DNA of 64,000 bases from Tessaracoccus sp. OH4464_COT-324 (GCF_003932855.1 NZ_RQYZ01000001.1:1-64000), one strand, 5' to 3'. Shown: positions 47,203 through 56,905, counted from the stretch's first letter. Numbers and translations are program-made. Notes: generated by a model not told the origin, from the sequence alone.

Positions 47203-50181
47203 TTGTTTGGAAAGCGCACTTGGCGCGTAGTGACCGCGTTGCTCGCGGCTGCGGCCATTGGGTTGGGCCCGGGGCCTGGCCAGCCAGCCTTCTCAGCAGA
47301 GGAGAATCTTCTGCTAGGGAAACCAGTGGAAGCTTCGGGCACCGAACCCGGCAGCCGGTTCACGCCCGACCGGACTGTGGACGGCGACGCGGGCAGCGGA
47401 GATGTTACTAACCCCCGGGTGCACAACGCGCCCACCGCTTCGCGCTGGTCGTCGGCCAACGCCGATCACGTCTGGCTTCGGGTGGACATTGCCGCCAGAG
47501 CAAAGCTGGACAGAGTGAAGATTCGTTGGGGAAACACGTTCTCCAAGAAGTACAGCCTGCTGGGTTCGGTGGACGGTGAAACGTGGACCCCGCTCGTCGA
47601 GAATCTCGCGGCGACCGCGCGGGGACAATGGGTGGAGACGACCATCCCCGAGGAGGCCCAGGAGCTGCGCTACCTCAAGGTGGAGTCCTTCCAGCGCTCG
47701 CAGCGCTACGGGCTTGCCATTTGGGAGGTGGAGGCCTACGGAGAGTTGACCGCTCACATCGATCCGCCCGGCGGCACCAGTGTCTCTCTCGTAACGCCGC
47801 GGCCTGCGCAGCAGAACGAGGGCGAAGGGGAGCCGTTCAACCTTGCCGTGGAGACGAAGGTCGTGGCGGCCGGTGAGGCAGCCACGGCAGCAGAGCTGAT
47901 CGCTGCGCCACTGCGCAAGGCCACGGGATACGAGCTTCCCGTAGTCGCGGACGGAACGGGCATCAGATTCGTGCTTGACCCGAATGCCGAGGTACCGGGC
48001 CGCGCAGCTGAGGGATATCTCCTGGTGGCCAACTCGGAGGGCGTCACCATCACCGCGCGCACCGCTCAGGGGCTGTTCTACGGCGGCCAGTCGCTTCGCC
48101 AGTTGCTTGGCCCGTGGGCCGCTGCGCAGCAGGCCGTGATTGGGCAGTGGAGCATACCGGCGATCGAGATCAGCGACGGCCCACGTTACGAATGGCGCGG
48201 CTTCATGCTCGACGTTTCGCGCAGTTTCTTCACAGTCGACGAAGTCAAGAGCATCATCGACCAGATCGCCCAGTACAAGCTGAATGTCTTGCACATTCAC
48301 CTGACCGACGATCAGGGTTGGCGCATCGCCATCTCCAACGAGAACAAGGCGGACGGTGACCCGATCGACTACGAGCGACTTACCGGTGTGTCGGGCGGCA
48401 CCGCGATGGCCCCAACGAAGTGGACGGACCGCCCGGGCGTGTCTGGTTTCTACACGGCCGACGAGTTCAAGAGCATCCTCGCCTACGCGGCTGAGCGGCA
48501 TATCGCGGTCATCCCGGAGATCGACTTGCCCGGACACAGCAATGCCGCGCTGCACGCGATCCCTGAACTGAACACCGCGAAGTCTCTGCCCCGACCTGCG
48601 GCGGGGAAGACCACTCCGGATCCCCAGACGACGGGGGACGTCGGGGAGTCGGCGCTGGACGCGGACGCCCAGGTGACCTACGTCTTCATCCAGCATGTGC
48701 TGCAACAGATCGTTGCGGAGTACCCCAGTCCGTTGAACGGCACCCAGTATGTTCACTTCGGTGGTGACGAGCCTCACAAGATGAAGCAGACCCATCCGGG
48801 TGACTACGAGAAGTTCATGGCGCGCGTCCCAAAGATGATCAAGGATCTCGGCGTAACCCCTGTTGCTTGGAACGAGGCGGCGGATGCGGGCAGCCAACTG
48901 CCCGAGGGGCTCGTGATCCAGCACTGGAACGGCAGAACGGATAAGGTCCGCGAGTACGTCAATACCAAGAAGGGCAAGCTTGTACTCTCTCCGGCTTCAC
49001 GCGCCTACCTCCCGCAGATCCCGGGACCCGGACTGCAGGGACCGGCATGGGCTTGTTCGGGTCCTTGCACGCTGCAGGCGTTCTACAACTGGGATCCCAC
49101 CGCCTTCGCGGGGCTGGACGAGCAGAAGATGCTGGGTGTGGAAGCGCCTATCTGGGGCGAGCACCTGCGCAGCTTGTCGTCGGCCGAATACCTGATCTTG
49201 CCTCGGTTGATTGCCACCGCAGAGGTTGCGTGGACGCCGCAGCAGGTGCGCAGCGGCAAGTTCGAGGACTTTGATCGGCGCGTCAAGTCCTTGGGCGCGG
49301 CTCTGACCCTGCAGGGTAAGAACTTCTACTCGGATGACCGCACGTGGCAGACCGATGTCCGCGAGGTCGCCCCGGTTGCTGAGAACAGTCGGCTCCTCGC
49401 GATCGGCGCGCTCCCCAGCGCCCAGAATCAACAGGTGAGCGCGGTCCTGAAATACGCCGACCGGAGTGTTCCGGTGCGGGCGACGAGCGACCGCGAGTTC
49501 AAAGCGGGCGTTGGAAAGAAGTTCGATGACCGCCAGGCCAACGGACTCTTCCGTTTCGAGGCCGAGGGAGAGCCCGCAAAGTCTCCCACCCCGGTGAAAC
49601 TGGTGGTCAGCCTTCGGGGACAGCAGGTCGCGGAGATACCGATCACCCGTCTGCAGGGCGAGCCGGAGCCAACCTATGAACTGACGGGAACCGTGAGTTC
49701 CACGAAGGTGAGCGTGGGCGAGGAGATCTCGGTTGAGCTGCGGCTGACCGGGGCCAGCGAGGATCAGGATGTTCGCTTCTGGGTCACGTGGGGAGACGAA
49801 CCAGCCGGGCGCACTCCCAATTCCCGGAAGACCACGGAGCTGAAGCATACCTACCGGAAGGCGGGCACGTATACCGTTCGAGCGGGGGCGACCGATGCGA
49901 ACGGCAGCCCGCTGGGCGAAGCCATTGAGCTCGGCGGCGTGGAGGTGCAGGACAGTCCTGAACCGAGTGTTCAGCCTTCGGTGAGTGCGCAGCCCTCGGC
50001 GAGCGCCAAGCCCTCGGCGAGTGTGAGCCCCTCAGTGGGGGGCCCGGCCAATCCCGACACACAGAAGCCGGAACCGCCGGCTGACGCGTCCCAGCCGGCT
50101 CCCACAGACAAGCCGCAGCCGACCAACCAGCTCCCGGCCAAGGACAAACTAAAGCCCGGACTGCCTAAGACTGGCTGCTGA
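47203..50181 (+). CDS. Secreted GH20 beta-N-acetylhexosaminidase with F5/8-type domain and terminal LPKTG
   Basis: A 992-aa exported enzyme that removes terminal N-acetylhexosamines from glycans. Order: signal peptide (1-about 32), F5/8 type C (CBM32-like) domain (about 35-178), GH20b (about 186-325), GH20 barrel (about 326-690) with catalytic D522-E523 in HFGGDEPHK, a less clear region, a PKD/Ig-like domain (about 825-915), a Pro/Ser-rich stalk (about 917-985) and LPKTG at 987-991 followed by only one Cys. The hydrophobic and basic tail of a normal sorting signal is missing. TTG start 7 bases after GAAGGGA. A strong hairpin follows. It may act on host glycans or peptidoglycan fragments. Confidence 0.93.
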   Translation: MFGKRTWRVVTALLAAAAIGLGPGPGQPAFSAEENLLLGKPVEASGTEPGSRFTPDRTVDGDAGSGDVTNPRVHNAPTASRWSSANADHVWLRVDIAARAKLDRVKIRWGNTFSKKYSLLGSVDGETWTPLVENLAATARGQWVETTIPEEAQELRYLKVESFQRSQRYGLAIWEVEAYGELTAHIDPPGGTSVSLVTPRPAQQNEGEGEPFNLAVETKVVAAGEAATAAELIAAPLRKATGYELPVVADGTGIRFVLDPNAEVPGRAAEGYLLVANSEGVTITARTAQGLFYGGQSLRQLLGPWAAAQQAVIGQWSIPAIEISDGPRYEWRGFMLDVSRSFFTVDEVKSIIDQIAQYKLNVLHIHLTDDQGWRIAISNENKADGDPIDYERLTGVSGGTAMAPTKWTDRPGVSGFYTADEFKSILAYAAERHIAVIPEIDLPGHSNAALHAIPELNTAKSLPRPAAGKTTPDPQTTGDVGESALDADAQVTYVFIQHVLQQIVAEYPSPLNGTQYVHFGGDEPHKMKQTHPGDYEKFMARVPKMIKDLGVTPVAWNEAADAGSQLPEGLVIQHWNGRTDKVREYVNTKKGKLVLSPASRAYLPQIPGPGLQGPAWACSGPCTLQAFYNWDPTAFAGLDEQKMLGVEAPIWGEHLRSLSSAEYLILPRLIATAEVAWTPQQVRSGKFEDFDRRVKSLGAALTLQGKNFYSDDRTWQTDVREVAPVAENSRLLAIGALPSAQNQQVSAVLKYADRSVPVRATSDREFKAGVGKKFDDRQANGLFRFEAEGEPAKSPTPVKLVVSLRGQQVAEIPITRLQGEPEPTYELTGTVSSTKVSVGEEISVELRLTGASEDQDVRFWVTWGDEPAGRTPNSRKTTELKHTYRKAGTYTVRAGATDANGSPLGEAIELGGVEVQDSPEPSVQPSVSAQPSASAKPSASVSPSVGGPANPDTQKPEPPADASQPAPTDKPQPTNQLPAKDKLKPGLPKTGC

Positions 50182-50190
50182 GAGTTGAAA

Positions 50191-50228
50191 TGTGATGGCG
50201 GGCCCGCGAATGCGGGCCCGCCATCACA
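50191..50228 (+). terminator. Terminator after the GH20 gene
   Basis: A perfect 17-bp stem (50191-50207 with 50212-50228) around a GAAT loop begins 9 bases after the GH20 stop. It is a strong GC hairpin without a T-run. Confidence 0.85.
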
Positions 50229-50322
50229 CTGCTGCGCCCCACACGGGGGCGTGGCTCATGCATCGGAAACGTAGCCGCACGTCGGGTGGCGCTGGACCGG
50301 TGAGCGCTCGCTGACGGCCGTC

Positions 50323-50346
50323 AGGGTTTAGGTAACCCTAAGCTCA
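50323..50346. promoter_or_regulatory. Candidate operator of the suf operon (DtxR-like or SufR site)
   Basis: Two overlapping dyads lie here: AGGGTT-N5-AACCCT (50323-50339) and TTAGG-N4-CCTAA (50328-50341). The second matches most of the DtxR/IdeR iron box TTAGGTTAGCCTAACCTAA as recalled. It lies about 85 bases upstream of sufR. Regulation by iron or by SufR itself is inferred. The rest of the gap 50229-50425 shows only the promoter listed next. Confidence 0.5.
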
Positions 50347-50385
50347 CTTCGACATGGCCGTGCAGGCTTGTGTTTTGGCTCCCAA

Positions 50386-50412
50386 TTGACAAGGATTGAG
50401 TGAAGTTAATCT
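50386..50412 (+). promoter_or_regulatory. Putative suf promoter
   Basis: A perfect TTGACA (50386-50391) is followed by TAATCT (50407-50412) at 15 bp, a short spacing often seen with activator or repressor control. ATG 50426 follows with AGAGGAGGAAG as ribosome site. Confidence 0.5.
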
Positions 50413-50425
50413 TTAGAGGAGGAAG

Positions 50426-51079
50426 ATGGACGCGCCCACCAGGCAACGCGTTGTGCATCTGATCCTGCACAACGGGCCCCAGACTGCGAAAGCCCTCGCC
50501 GAGGCGCTCGACCTCACCCCCGCAGCGGTTCGTCGCCACCTGACATCGCTGATGGACGAAGGCACCCTGCAGTCGCGCGAGGAACGCGTGTACGGCCCCC
50601 GCGGGCGCGGCCGCCCGTCGAAGGTCTTTCTGTTGACTGATCGCGCCCGGTCCGAGTTTCAACACGACTACGACCAGCTGGCGCTTCTGGCCCTGAAGCG
50701 GCTCACCCAGGGGGAGCTGCAGGAGATCGCGCAGGAGCGGGTCCAGGTGTTGGAGGACCGCTTCGAAGCCGCGCGCGAGGCCGAACCGGATCGCCCGGCA
50801 ATCGACATTCTCGTCGAGGCGTTGGAGGCTGAAAATTACGCTGCTGGCGTACGTCCCGTGCGCTCAGGTGATCAGATCGTGCAGTTCCATTGCCCCGTGG
50901 CCGATGTTGCGGCAAAGTACCCGGTGCTTTGCGAGATCGAAACCAGGCTCTTTGCTCGGCTGCTCGGCTCACACGTGCAGCGGCTCGCAACGATCGCCCA
51001 TGGCGACGGGGTGTGTACCACGCACGTCCCCACGGCCCTGCCGACGCCGAACATCCCAAGAAAGAAAGTGAATTCATGA
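50426..51079 (+). CDS. sufR: SufR-type transcriptional regulator
   Basis: A 217-aa regulator with an N-terminal winged helix (about 5-65, [20 protein letters not shown] and the basic wing [12 protein letters not shown]). C156, C169 and C197 are spaced like the Fe-S cluster ligands of SufR. Holo-SufR normally represses the suf operon when Fe-S supply is adequate. It is the first gene of the operon, as Rv1460 in Mycobacterium, and its stop overlaps the sufB start. Confidence 0.92.
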   Translation: MDAPTRQRVVHLILHNGPQTAKALAEALDLTPAAVRRHLTSLMDEGTLQSREERVYGPRGRGRPSKVFLLTDRARSEFQHDYDQLALLALKRLTQGELQEIAQERVQVLEDRFEAAREAEPDRPAIDILVEALEAENYAAGVRPVRSGDQIVQFHCPVADVAAKYPVLCEIETRLFARLLGSHVQRLATIAHGDGVCTTHVPTALPTPNIPRKKVNS

Positions 51080-52518
51080 CCCAGACCGCACCCCAGGCGC
51101 CGGGTACCGGCGCCACCCAGGACGAGCATCTCGAAGCGCTCTCCAAATACCAGTGGGGCTGGCACGACTCGGACGAAGCAGGCGCCGCGGCAAGGCGGGG
51201 CCTGAGCGAGGAGGTCGTCAACAACATCTCGGACATGAAGGACGAACCGCAATGGATGAGAGATCTTCGCCTGAAGTCGTTGAAGCTGTTCGAGAAGAAG
51301 CCGATGCCGACCTGGGGAGCCAGCCTGGACGAGATCGACTTCGACAACATCAAGTATTTCGTGCGCTCCACGGAGCGTCAGGCCCAGACATGGGACGATC
51401 TGCCGGAGGACATCAAGAACACCTACGACAGGCTCGGTATCCCCGAGGCGGAGAAGGCGCGCCTCGTCGCGGGCGTGGCTGCCCAGTACGAGTCTGAGGT
51501 CGTCTACCACAAGATCAACGAGGAGCTGGAGCGTCAAGGGGTCATCTTCCTTGACACGGATTCCGCGCTGAAGGAACACGAGGAGCTTTTCCGGGAGTAC
51601 TTCGGCACCGTCATTCCCATCGGCGATAACAAATTCGCCTCCCTGAACTCTGCGGTCTGGTCGGGCGGCTCCTTCATCTATGTGCCGAAGGGCGTGCATG
51701 TCACGATCCCGTTGCAGGCCTACTTCCGCATCAATACCGAGAACATGGGCCAGTTCGAGCGGACGCTGATCATCGTCGACGAGGGCGCCTACGTGCACTA
51801 CGTCGAAGGCTGCACGGCCCCCATCTACTCCTCCGATTCGCTGCACTCCGCAGTCGTCGAGATCATCGTGAAGAAGGGCGCACGTTGCCGGTACACCACC
51901 ATCCAGAACTGGTCCACCAACGTCTACAATCTCGTGACCAAGCGCGCCATCTGTGAAGAGGGCGCGACGATGGAGTGGATTGACGGCAATATCGGTTCCA
52001 AAGTCACGATGAAGTACCCCGCCGTCTACCTGATGGGCCCGCACGCCAAGGGTGAGACGCTGTCCATCGCTTTCGCAGGCGAGGGCCAACATCAAGATGC
52101 CGGCTCCAAGATGGTGCACTGCGCGCCGCACACCTCGTCGTCGATCGTTTCTAAGTCGGTGGCGCGCGGCGGCGGCCGCTCGTCGTACCGCGGCCTCGTG
52201 CAGGTGCAACCCGGCGCCGTCTACTCCTCTTCTGCGGTCATGTGCGACGCGCTGCTCGTGGACACCATCTCGCGCTCGGACACCTACCCGTACGTGGACA
52301 TCCAGGAAGAGGATGTGTCCATGGCGCACGAGGCGACCGTGTCGAAGGTATCCGAGGACCAGCTGTTCTACCTGATGAGCCGGGGCATGGAAGAGCTGGA
52401 GGCGGTGGCGATGATCGTTCGCGGCTTCGTCGAACCCATCGCGAAGGAACTCCCCATGGAGTACGCGCTGGAGCTCAACCGGCTCATCGAGCTTCAGATG
52501 GAAGGTGCGGTCGGCTGA
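51076..52518 (+). CDS. sufB: Fe-S cluster scaffold protein SufB
   Basis: A 480-aa scaffold subunit of SufBC2D. The beta-helix core includes [26 protein letters not shown] and [20 protein letters not shown], with conserved Cys and Glu residues. There is no intein, unlike M. tuberculosis SufB. The frame opens at 50890, but ATG 51076 in an ATGA overlap with sufR is the natural start. It is coupled to sufR and followed by sufD. Confidence 0.96.
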   Translation: MTQTAPQAPGTGATQDEHLEALSKYQWGWHDSDEAGAAARRGLSEEVVNNISDMKDEPQWMRDLRLKSLKLFEKKPMPTWGASLDEIDFDNIKYFVRSTERQAQTWDDLPEDIKNTYDRLGIPEAEKARLVAGVAAQYESEVVYHKINEELERQGVIFLDTDSALKEHEELFREYFGTVIPIGDNKFASLNSAVWSGGSFIYVPKGVHVTIPLQAYFRINTENMGQFERTLIIVDEGAYVHYVEGCTAPIYSSDSLHSAVVEIIVKKGARCRYTTIQNWSTNVYNLVTKRAICEEGATMEWIDGNIGSKVTMKYPAVYLMGPHAKGETLSIAFAGEGQHQDAGSKMVHCAPHTSSSIVSKSVARGGGRSSYRGLVQVQPGAVYSSSAVMCDALLVDTISRSDTYPYVDIQEEDVSMAHEATVSKVSEDQLFYLMSRGMEELEAVAMIVRGFVEPIAKELPMEYALELNRLIELQMEGAVG

Positions 52519-52556
52519 TTCCGGCGCCGCAAATCTTTAGGGAAAGAAGAACAAAG

Positions 52557-53720
52557 TTGTCCGTGGACACCGAACGTTCGGCCGTGGCCGACGCCATCGA
52601 AAAAGTTGAATCGCACCTGCACCCCACCCCCTCATGGGATGTCGCCGACCACCCGATGCCCACCGGGCGAGAAGAGATCTGGCGGTTCACGCCACTGAAA
52701 CGATTCAAGAAGCTGCTCGTCGAGGGCGAAGAGCTACCCACCCTCTCCTGGGAGGCCGACCTACCCGAGGGGGTGAACGTCTCCGAAGCCAAACCCGGGG
52801 ATCTCAGAGCGCTGGCGGTGGAGCCGCCGGTGGATCGAGTCTCCGCCGTGGCCGCCCTTCGCAGTGCGAACCCCACACTCATCGAGGTAGCCGCGAACAC
52901 CGAATTTGCTGAACCGATCGTCTTCACCGGGAAGGCGAGCGGCGGCGAACACCGAGACCACTACGTGATCAAGGTTGGCGCCAACGCCAAGGCCACCATC
53001 ATCATCCAGTTTGAGGGTGAAGCGCAGTACGCCGAAAAGACTGACGTTGTCGTAGGTGATGGGGCCTGGCTGAATCTGGTTTTCGTTCAGGATCTGGGAG
53101 CCGGCTCGCTCCACGCGGGCCAGCGCAGCGTCCTGGTGGGACGCGACGCCACCGTGAAAGTGGTTTCCGCCACCCTGGGTGAAGGCTCGGTGCGGCTCCA
53201 GGAGAACGCGCGCTACGCCGGCCCGGGCGGCGAGTTCGAGCAATATGGGGTGTACTTCGTTGACGGCGAGCAGCATGTTCAGCACCGCCTGTTCGTTGAT
53301 CACAACGCGCCGAAGACCAAGTCCAACGTGGACTACCGCGGGGCACTGCAGGGCAAGGGCGCACACGCCGTCTGGATCGGTGACGTGCTGATCCGCAAGG
53401 CAGCCGAGGACATCGACACATACGAATCGAACAAGAACCTGCTCCTCACCGAAGGCTGCAAGGCGGACTCGGTACCCAACTTGGAAATCGAGACCGGCGA
53501 GATCGCAGGAGCCGGCCATTCGTCCTCCACCGGTCGATTCGACGAGTTGCAACTGTTCTATCTGATGAGCCGCGGCGTCGAGGAACGCGAGGCCCGTCGG
53601 CTCATCGTGCACGGCTTCTTCTGGGAGATCATCCGGCAGATCGGGGTGGCAGACATCGAGCAGCGGCTCCTGGCCCGCGTCGAGCAAGAACTCGAACTGC
53701 TGGAGGACAGCCAGGCATGA
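52557..53720 (+). CDS. sufD: Fe-S cluster assembly protein SufD
   Basis: A 387-aa SufB paralogue completing the SufBC2D scaffold. WRFTPLKRF near the N-terminus and the C-terminal [30 protein letters not shown] are typical, the latter noted here in part: [17 protein letters not shown]. The start is TTG 52557, 10 bases after AGGGAAAG; GTG 52563 two codons later is an equal alternative. The frame is open upstream into sufB, but those codons are not family-like. It overlaps the Rieske gene by ATGA. Confidence 0.93.
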   Translation: MSVDTERSAVADAIEKVESHLHPTPSWDVADHPMPTGREEIWRFTPLKRFKKLLVEGEELPTLSWEADLPEGVNVSEAKPGDLRALAVEPPVDRVSAVAALRSANPTLIEVAANTEFAEPIVFTGKASGGEHRDHYVIKVGANAKATIIIQFEGEAQYAEKTDVVVGDGAWLNLVFVQDLGAGSLHAGQRSVLVGRDATVKVVSATLGEGSVRLQENARYAGPGGEFEQYGVYFVDGEQHVQHRLFVDHNAPKTKSNVDYRGALQGKGAHAVWIGDVLIRKAAEDIDTYESNKNLLLTEGCKADSVPNLEIETGEIAGAGHSSSTGRFDELQLFYLMSRGVEEREARRLIVHGFFWEIIRQIGVADIEQRLLARVEQELELLEDSQA

Positions 53721-54040
53721 GTTGGGTGAGCGTCGCCAAAGCAACCGAGCTGGAAGAGGACGTACCCTTCCCGGCCGACGTCGACGACCTTGAGGTCGTC
53801 GTCGTGCAGCACCAAGGCAGGCTGTACGCCTTGGAGAACGAGTGCTCGCACGCCAAGGTTGCCCTGCACGAGGGCGAGGTGCTGGGTGACACCATCGAAT
53901 GTTATCTGCACGGGGCGGCATTCGACCTGGCCACGGGCGAGGCGCTTTGCCTGCCCGCGACGAAACCTGTGCGCGTCTTCCCCGTCCGCATCGAAGGCGA
54001 CGACGTCCAAGTCGACCCCTCAACAACCGAACTTTTCTAA
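53717..54040 (+). CDS. Rieske-type ferredoxin of the suf operon
   Basis: A 107-aa Rieske [2Fe-2S] protein: C43-x-H45 in NECSHAKVAL and C62-x2-H65 in ECYLHGAAFD form the ligand pairs. It resembles the non-heme oxygenase ferredoxin subunits often found between sufD and sufC in actinobacteria. It probably donates electrons during cluster assembly, but the partner is unknown. It overlaps sufD by ATGA. Confidence 0.93.
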   Translation: MSWVSVAKATELEEDVPFPADVDDLEVVVVQHQGRLYALENECSHAKVALHEGEVLGDTIECYLHGAAFDLATGEALCLPATKPVRVFPVRIEGDDVQVDPSTTELF

Positions 54041-54067
54041 GCAAGAACGATTCAGGAGTACCTGCTA

Positions 54068-54820
54068 ATGTCCACTCTCGTCATCTCGGATCTCTACGCC
54101 AGCGTCAACACTGAAGACGGGCCAAAGGAGATCCTCAAGGGCGTGAACCTGACCATCAACCCCGGCGAGATCCACGCGATCATGGGCCCCAACGGTTCCG
54201 GCAAATCCACCCTCGCGTACGCCCTCGCCGGGCACCCCAAGTACGAGATCACCTCCGGCTCAGTCACCCTCGACGGCGTCGAGCTCACCGAGCTGAGCGT
54301 CGATGAGCGCGCGAAAGCGGGGCTCTACCTGGCGATGCAGTACCCGGTTGAAGTTCCCGGGATCTCGGTGGCGAACTTCCTCCGTACGGCCAAGACCGCG
54401 CTGGATGGTGAAGCTCCGAAGGTGCGTACCTGGGTCAAGGAGGTGGAAAAGGCTCTCGAAAACCTGCATCTGGACAAGTCCTTCTCCGCGCGCTCCGTCA
54501 ACGAGGGCTTCTCCGGCGGCGAGAAGAAGCGTCACGAGATCGCTCAGCTCGAACTCCTGAACCCGAAGGCAGCGATCCTCGACGAGACCGACTCCGGCCT
54601 GGACATTGACGCGCTCAAGGTGGTTTCGGAGGGCGTGAACCGCTACGCGGGCCAGGGGGACAGAGCCGTGATCCTCATCACGCACTACACGCGAATCCTG
54701 CAGTACATCGAGCCGAGCTTCGTGCACGTCTTCGTCAACGGCCAGATCGTGGAATCCGGCGGTCGTGAGCTGGCCGATAGGCTAGAGGCCGAGGGCTACG
54801 AGCAGTACATCAAGGCCTGA
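54068..54820 (+). CDS. sufC: Fe-S cluster assembly ATPase SufC
   Basis: A 250-aa ABC-type ATPase of the SufBC2D complex. Walker A GPNGSGKS is at 40-47, signature FSGGEKKRHEI, and Walker B AILDETDSGLDIDAL with the SufC-typical extended helix. ATP hydrolysis drives scaffold opening. It begins 27 bases after the ferredoxin gene, with CAGGAG as ribosome site, and sufS follows at 2 bases. Confidence 0.96.
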   Translation: MSTLVISDLYASVNTEDGPKEILKGVNLTINPGEIHAIMGPNGSGKSTLAYALAGHPKYEITSGSVTLDGVELTELSVDERAKAGLYLAMQYPVEVPGISVANFLRTAKTALDGEAPKVRTWVKEVEKALENLHLDKSFSARSVNEGFSGGEKKRHEIAQLELLNPKAAILDETDSGLDIDALKVVSEGVNRYAGQGDRAVILITHYTRILQYIEPSFVHVFVNGQIVESGGRELADRLEAEGYEQYIKA

Positions 54821-54822
54821 TT

Positions 54823-56049
54823 GTGCTGGATGTCGCCGCTGTCCGGGAACAGTTCCCCATCCTCAACCGACGGGTGGGGAACTGGCCCTTGGCCTACCTG
54901 GATTCAGCGAATACTTCGCAGAAACCCGCCGTTGTGGTGGAGGCCATGGCCGAGCATTACCTGCAGCACAACGCCAACGTGGCGCGAGCGATGCACCTGC
55001 TCGGGGCGGAGGCGACGGAGGCGTACGAAGGGGCTAGGGCGCGAGTCGCCCGCTTCATCGCGGCGGGGCGCCCGGAGGAGATCGTGTTCACCAAGAACGC
55101 GTCCGAAGCCCTGAACCTGATCGCGCACTGCCTCGCAGCCGGCCTGGGGCCGGGCGACGAGGTGGTCACCACGGTGATGGAACACCACTCCAATATCGTG
55201 CCCTGGCAGATGATCTGCCAGCGCACAGGGGCCAGGCTCCGCTGGTTCGACATCACCGATGATGGCCGCCTCGACCTTGACAAGGCGGCCCGAGAACAGC
55301 TCATCAACGAGCGCACCAGGATTGTCACCATGACCTGGGTGTCCAACGTCGTCGGGACACGAAATCCGGTGGCCGACGTCGCGCAGCAGGCGCACGCCGC
55401 CGGGGCGATGATGGTGGTGGACGCCTCGCAAGGCACCCCGCACCAGCCAACCGACGTGGCGCGGCTTGGCGCCGACTTCGTCGTGTTCACGGGGCACAAG
55501 ATGTGTGGTCCCACCGGGATCGGGGTGCTGTGGGGAAAGCACGATCTGTTGGCGGAGCTTCCGCCCTTCCTGGGCGGGGGCGAGATGATCGAGGTGGTAG
55601 AGATGGAGAGGTCCACCTATGCGGCCCCGCCCTACCGCTTCGAAGCGGGCACGCCGCCGATCGCTCAAGCGGTTGGGCTCGGAGCGGCGATCGACTTCCT
55701 GGAGAGCGTTGGCATGGACGCGATCCTGGAGCACGAGAACGAACTCACCGCGTACGCGCTGGGCAAGCTGACGGCCATTGACGGTTTCCGGATTCTCGGG
55801 CCCAGCGGGCCAGAGGAACGCGGCTCCGCTATCTCGTTCAATCTTGACGGGGTTCACCCGCACGACGTCATGCAAGTCCTGGACAGTAGGGGAGTGGCCA
55901 TTCGGGGCGGGCATCATTGCGCCCGGCCGTTGCACCGTAGGCTGGGTGCACAGTCCTCCACGCGGGCCAGCACTTACCTATACAACACCCGCGCGGAGAT
56001 CGATCAGCTAGCCGATGCGCTGGTGTTCACCCGAAACTATTTCTCCTGA
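54823..56049 (+). CDS. sufS: Cysteine desulfurase SufS
   Basis: A 408-aa PLP enzyme releasing sulfur from cysteine. The PLP lysine is in VFTGHKMCGPTGIGVL, and the persulfide cysteine is in RGGHHCARPLHRRLG. It is a class II (SufS-like) desulfurase by the short active-site loop. GTG 54823 lies 2 bases after sufC. Partner SufU is encoded next. Confidence 0.96.
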   Translation: MLDVAAVREQFPILNRRVGNWPLAYLDSANTSQKPAVVVEAMAEHYLQHNANVARAMHLLGAEATEAYEGARARVARFIAAGRPEEIVFTKNASEALNLIAHCLAAGLGPGDEVVTTVMEHHSNIVPWQMICQRTGARLRWFDITDDGRLDLDKAAREQLINERTRIVTMTWVSNVVGTRNPVADVAQQAHAAGAMMVVDASQGTPHQPTDVARLGADFVVFTGHKMCGPTGIGVLWGKHDLLAELPPFLGGGEMIEVVEMERSTYAAPPYRFEAGTPPIAQAVGLGAAIDFLESVGMDAILEHENELTAYALGKLTAIDGFRILGPSGPEERGSAISFNLDGVHPHDVMQVLDSRGVAIRGGHHCARPLHRRLGAQSSTRASTYLYNTRAEIDQLADALVFTRNYFS

Positions 56050-56062
56050 TGGAAGGGCAGCC

Positions 56063-56509
56063 GTGAATCTCGACGAGCTTTACCAGTCGATCATCCTGGA
56101 TCACTATCGGGAGAAGCACCACAGTGGGCTACGGGAGCCGCACGACGTCGAGGTGCATCATGTGAACCCTTCCTGCGGTGACGAGTTGACGCTGCGCGTC
56201 CAGCTCTCCGACGGCCGGGTGGGAGACGTCTCCTACGCGGCAGAAGGTTGCTCGATTTCCCAGGCCTCGACCTCGATCATGACGGACCTCGTGATCGGCA
56301 AACCGGTGGAGCACGCGCTCGAACTGCACGACGAGTTCCTGGCCGTCATGCAATCCAAGGGAGAGCTGATTCCCGACGAAGAGCGATTCGAGGACGCGAT
56401 AGCCTTTGCCGGAGTCGCCAAGTTCCCGGCGCGCGTGAAGTGCGCCCTCCTCGGCTGGTCCGCAGTCCGAGATGCCATTCTTCAGGCCCAAGCAAAGGAG
56501 CACAGATGA
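56063..56509 (+). CDS. sufU: Sulfur transfer protein SufU
   Basis: A 148-aa zinc-dependent sulfurtransferase accepting persulfide from SufS. The three conserved cysteines are C38 (NPSCGDEL), C63 (EGCSISQAS) and C127 (RVKCALLGW), with D40 as the additional ligand. The frame opens at 56015; GTG 56063 with GGAAGG 6 bases upstream gives the standard NLDELYQSIILDHYR N-terminus. It overlaps sufT by ATGA. Confidence 0.95.
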   Translation: MNLDELYQSIILDHYREKHHSGLREPHDVEVHHVNPSCGDELTLRVQLSDGRVGDVSYAAEGCSISQASTSIMTDLVIGKPVEHALELHDEFLAVMQSKGELIPDEERFEDAIAFAGVAKFPARVKCALLGWSAVRDAILQAQAKEHR

Positions 56510-56877
56510 CCGATCCCCGCCCGAGCGATCTCGTGAAAGATGAGTTTCCCGACGTCGACTCGTTTAAGGTCCCAACAGAGGAAGAGATCTACGAGGCGAT
56601 GAAGGACGTCGTGGATCCGGAGTTGATGGTGAACGTGGTCGACCTCGGCTTGCTCTACGGAGTGACGGTGGACGACGAGGGCAACGTCACGCTGGACATG
56701 ACCCTCACCTCACCCACCTGCCCACTCACCGACAAGATCGAATACGACACCAAGTACGTGTTGGACGGCCTGACGAAGTCGGTAACGATCAACTGGGTCT
56801 GGTTGCCGCCGTGGACGCTGGAGATGATCACCGAGGACGGGCGCGAGCAGCTCCGCTCCATCGGCTACAACCTGTGA
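56506..56877 (+). CDS. sufT: SufT-like metal-sulfur cluster assembly factor (DUF59/MIP18)
   Basis: A 123-aa MIP18-family protein. VVDPELMVNVVDLGLLYGV and the cysteine in TLTSPTCPLTDKIE define the family. It helps deliver Fe-S clusters to targets. ATGA overlap with sufU makes it the last gene of the coupled suf operon. The frame opens far upstream in sufU, but ATG 56506 is clearly the start. Confidence 0.94.
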   Translation: MTDPRPSDLVKDEFPDVDSFKVPTEEEIYEAMKDVVDPELMVNVVDLGLLYGVTVDDEGNVTLDMTLTSPTCPLTDKIEYDTKYVLDGLTKSVTINWVWLPPWTLEMITEDGREQLRSIGYNL

Positions 56878-56905
56878 GCCCGAAGGCGGCAGCCCCGGAG
56901 AGCGC

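Noticed and set aside
47203-50181. Frameshift hiding a sorting-signal tail after LPKTG
   Set aside because: Neither alternative frame after 50178 encodes a hydrophobic helix; a terminator follows at once.
51076-52518. Intein in sufB, as in M. tuberculosis
   Set aside because: The protein is 480 aa with continuous SufB sequence; no insertion is present.
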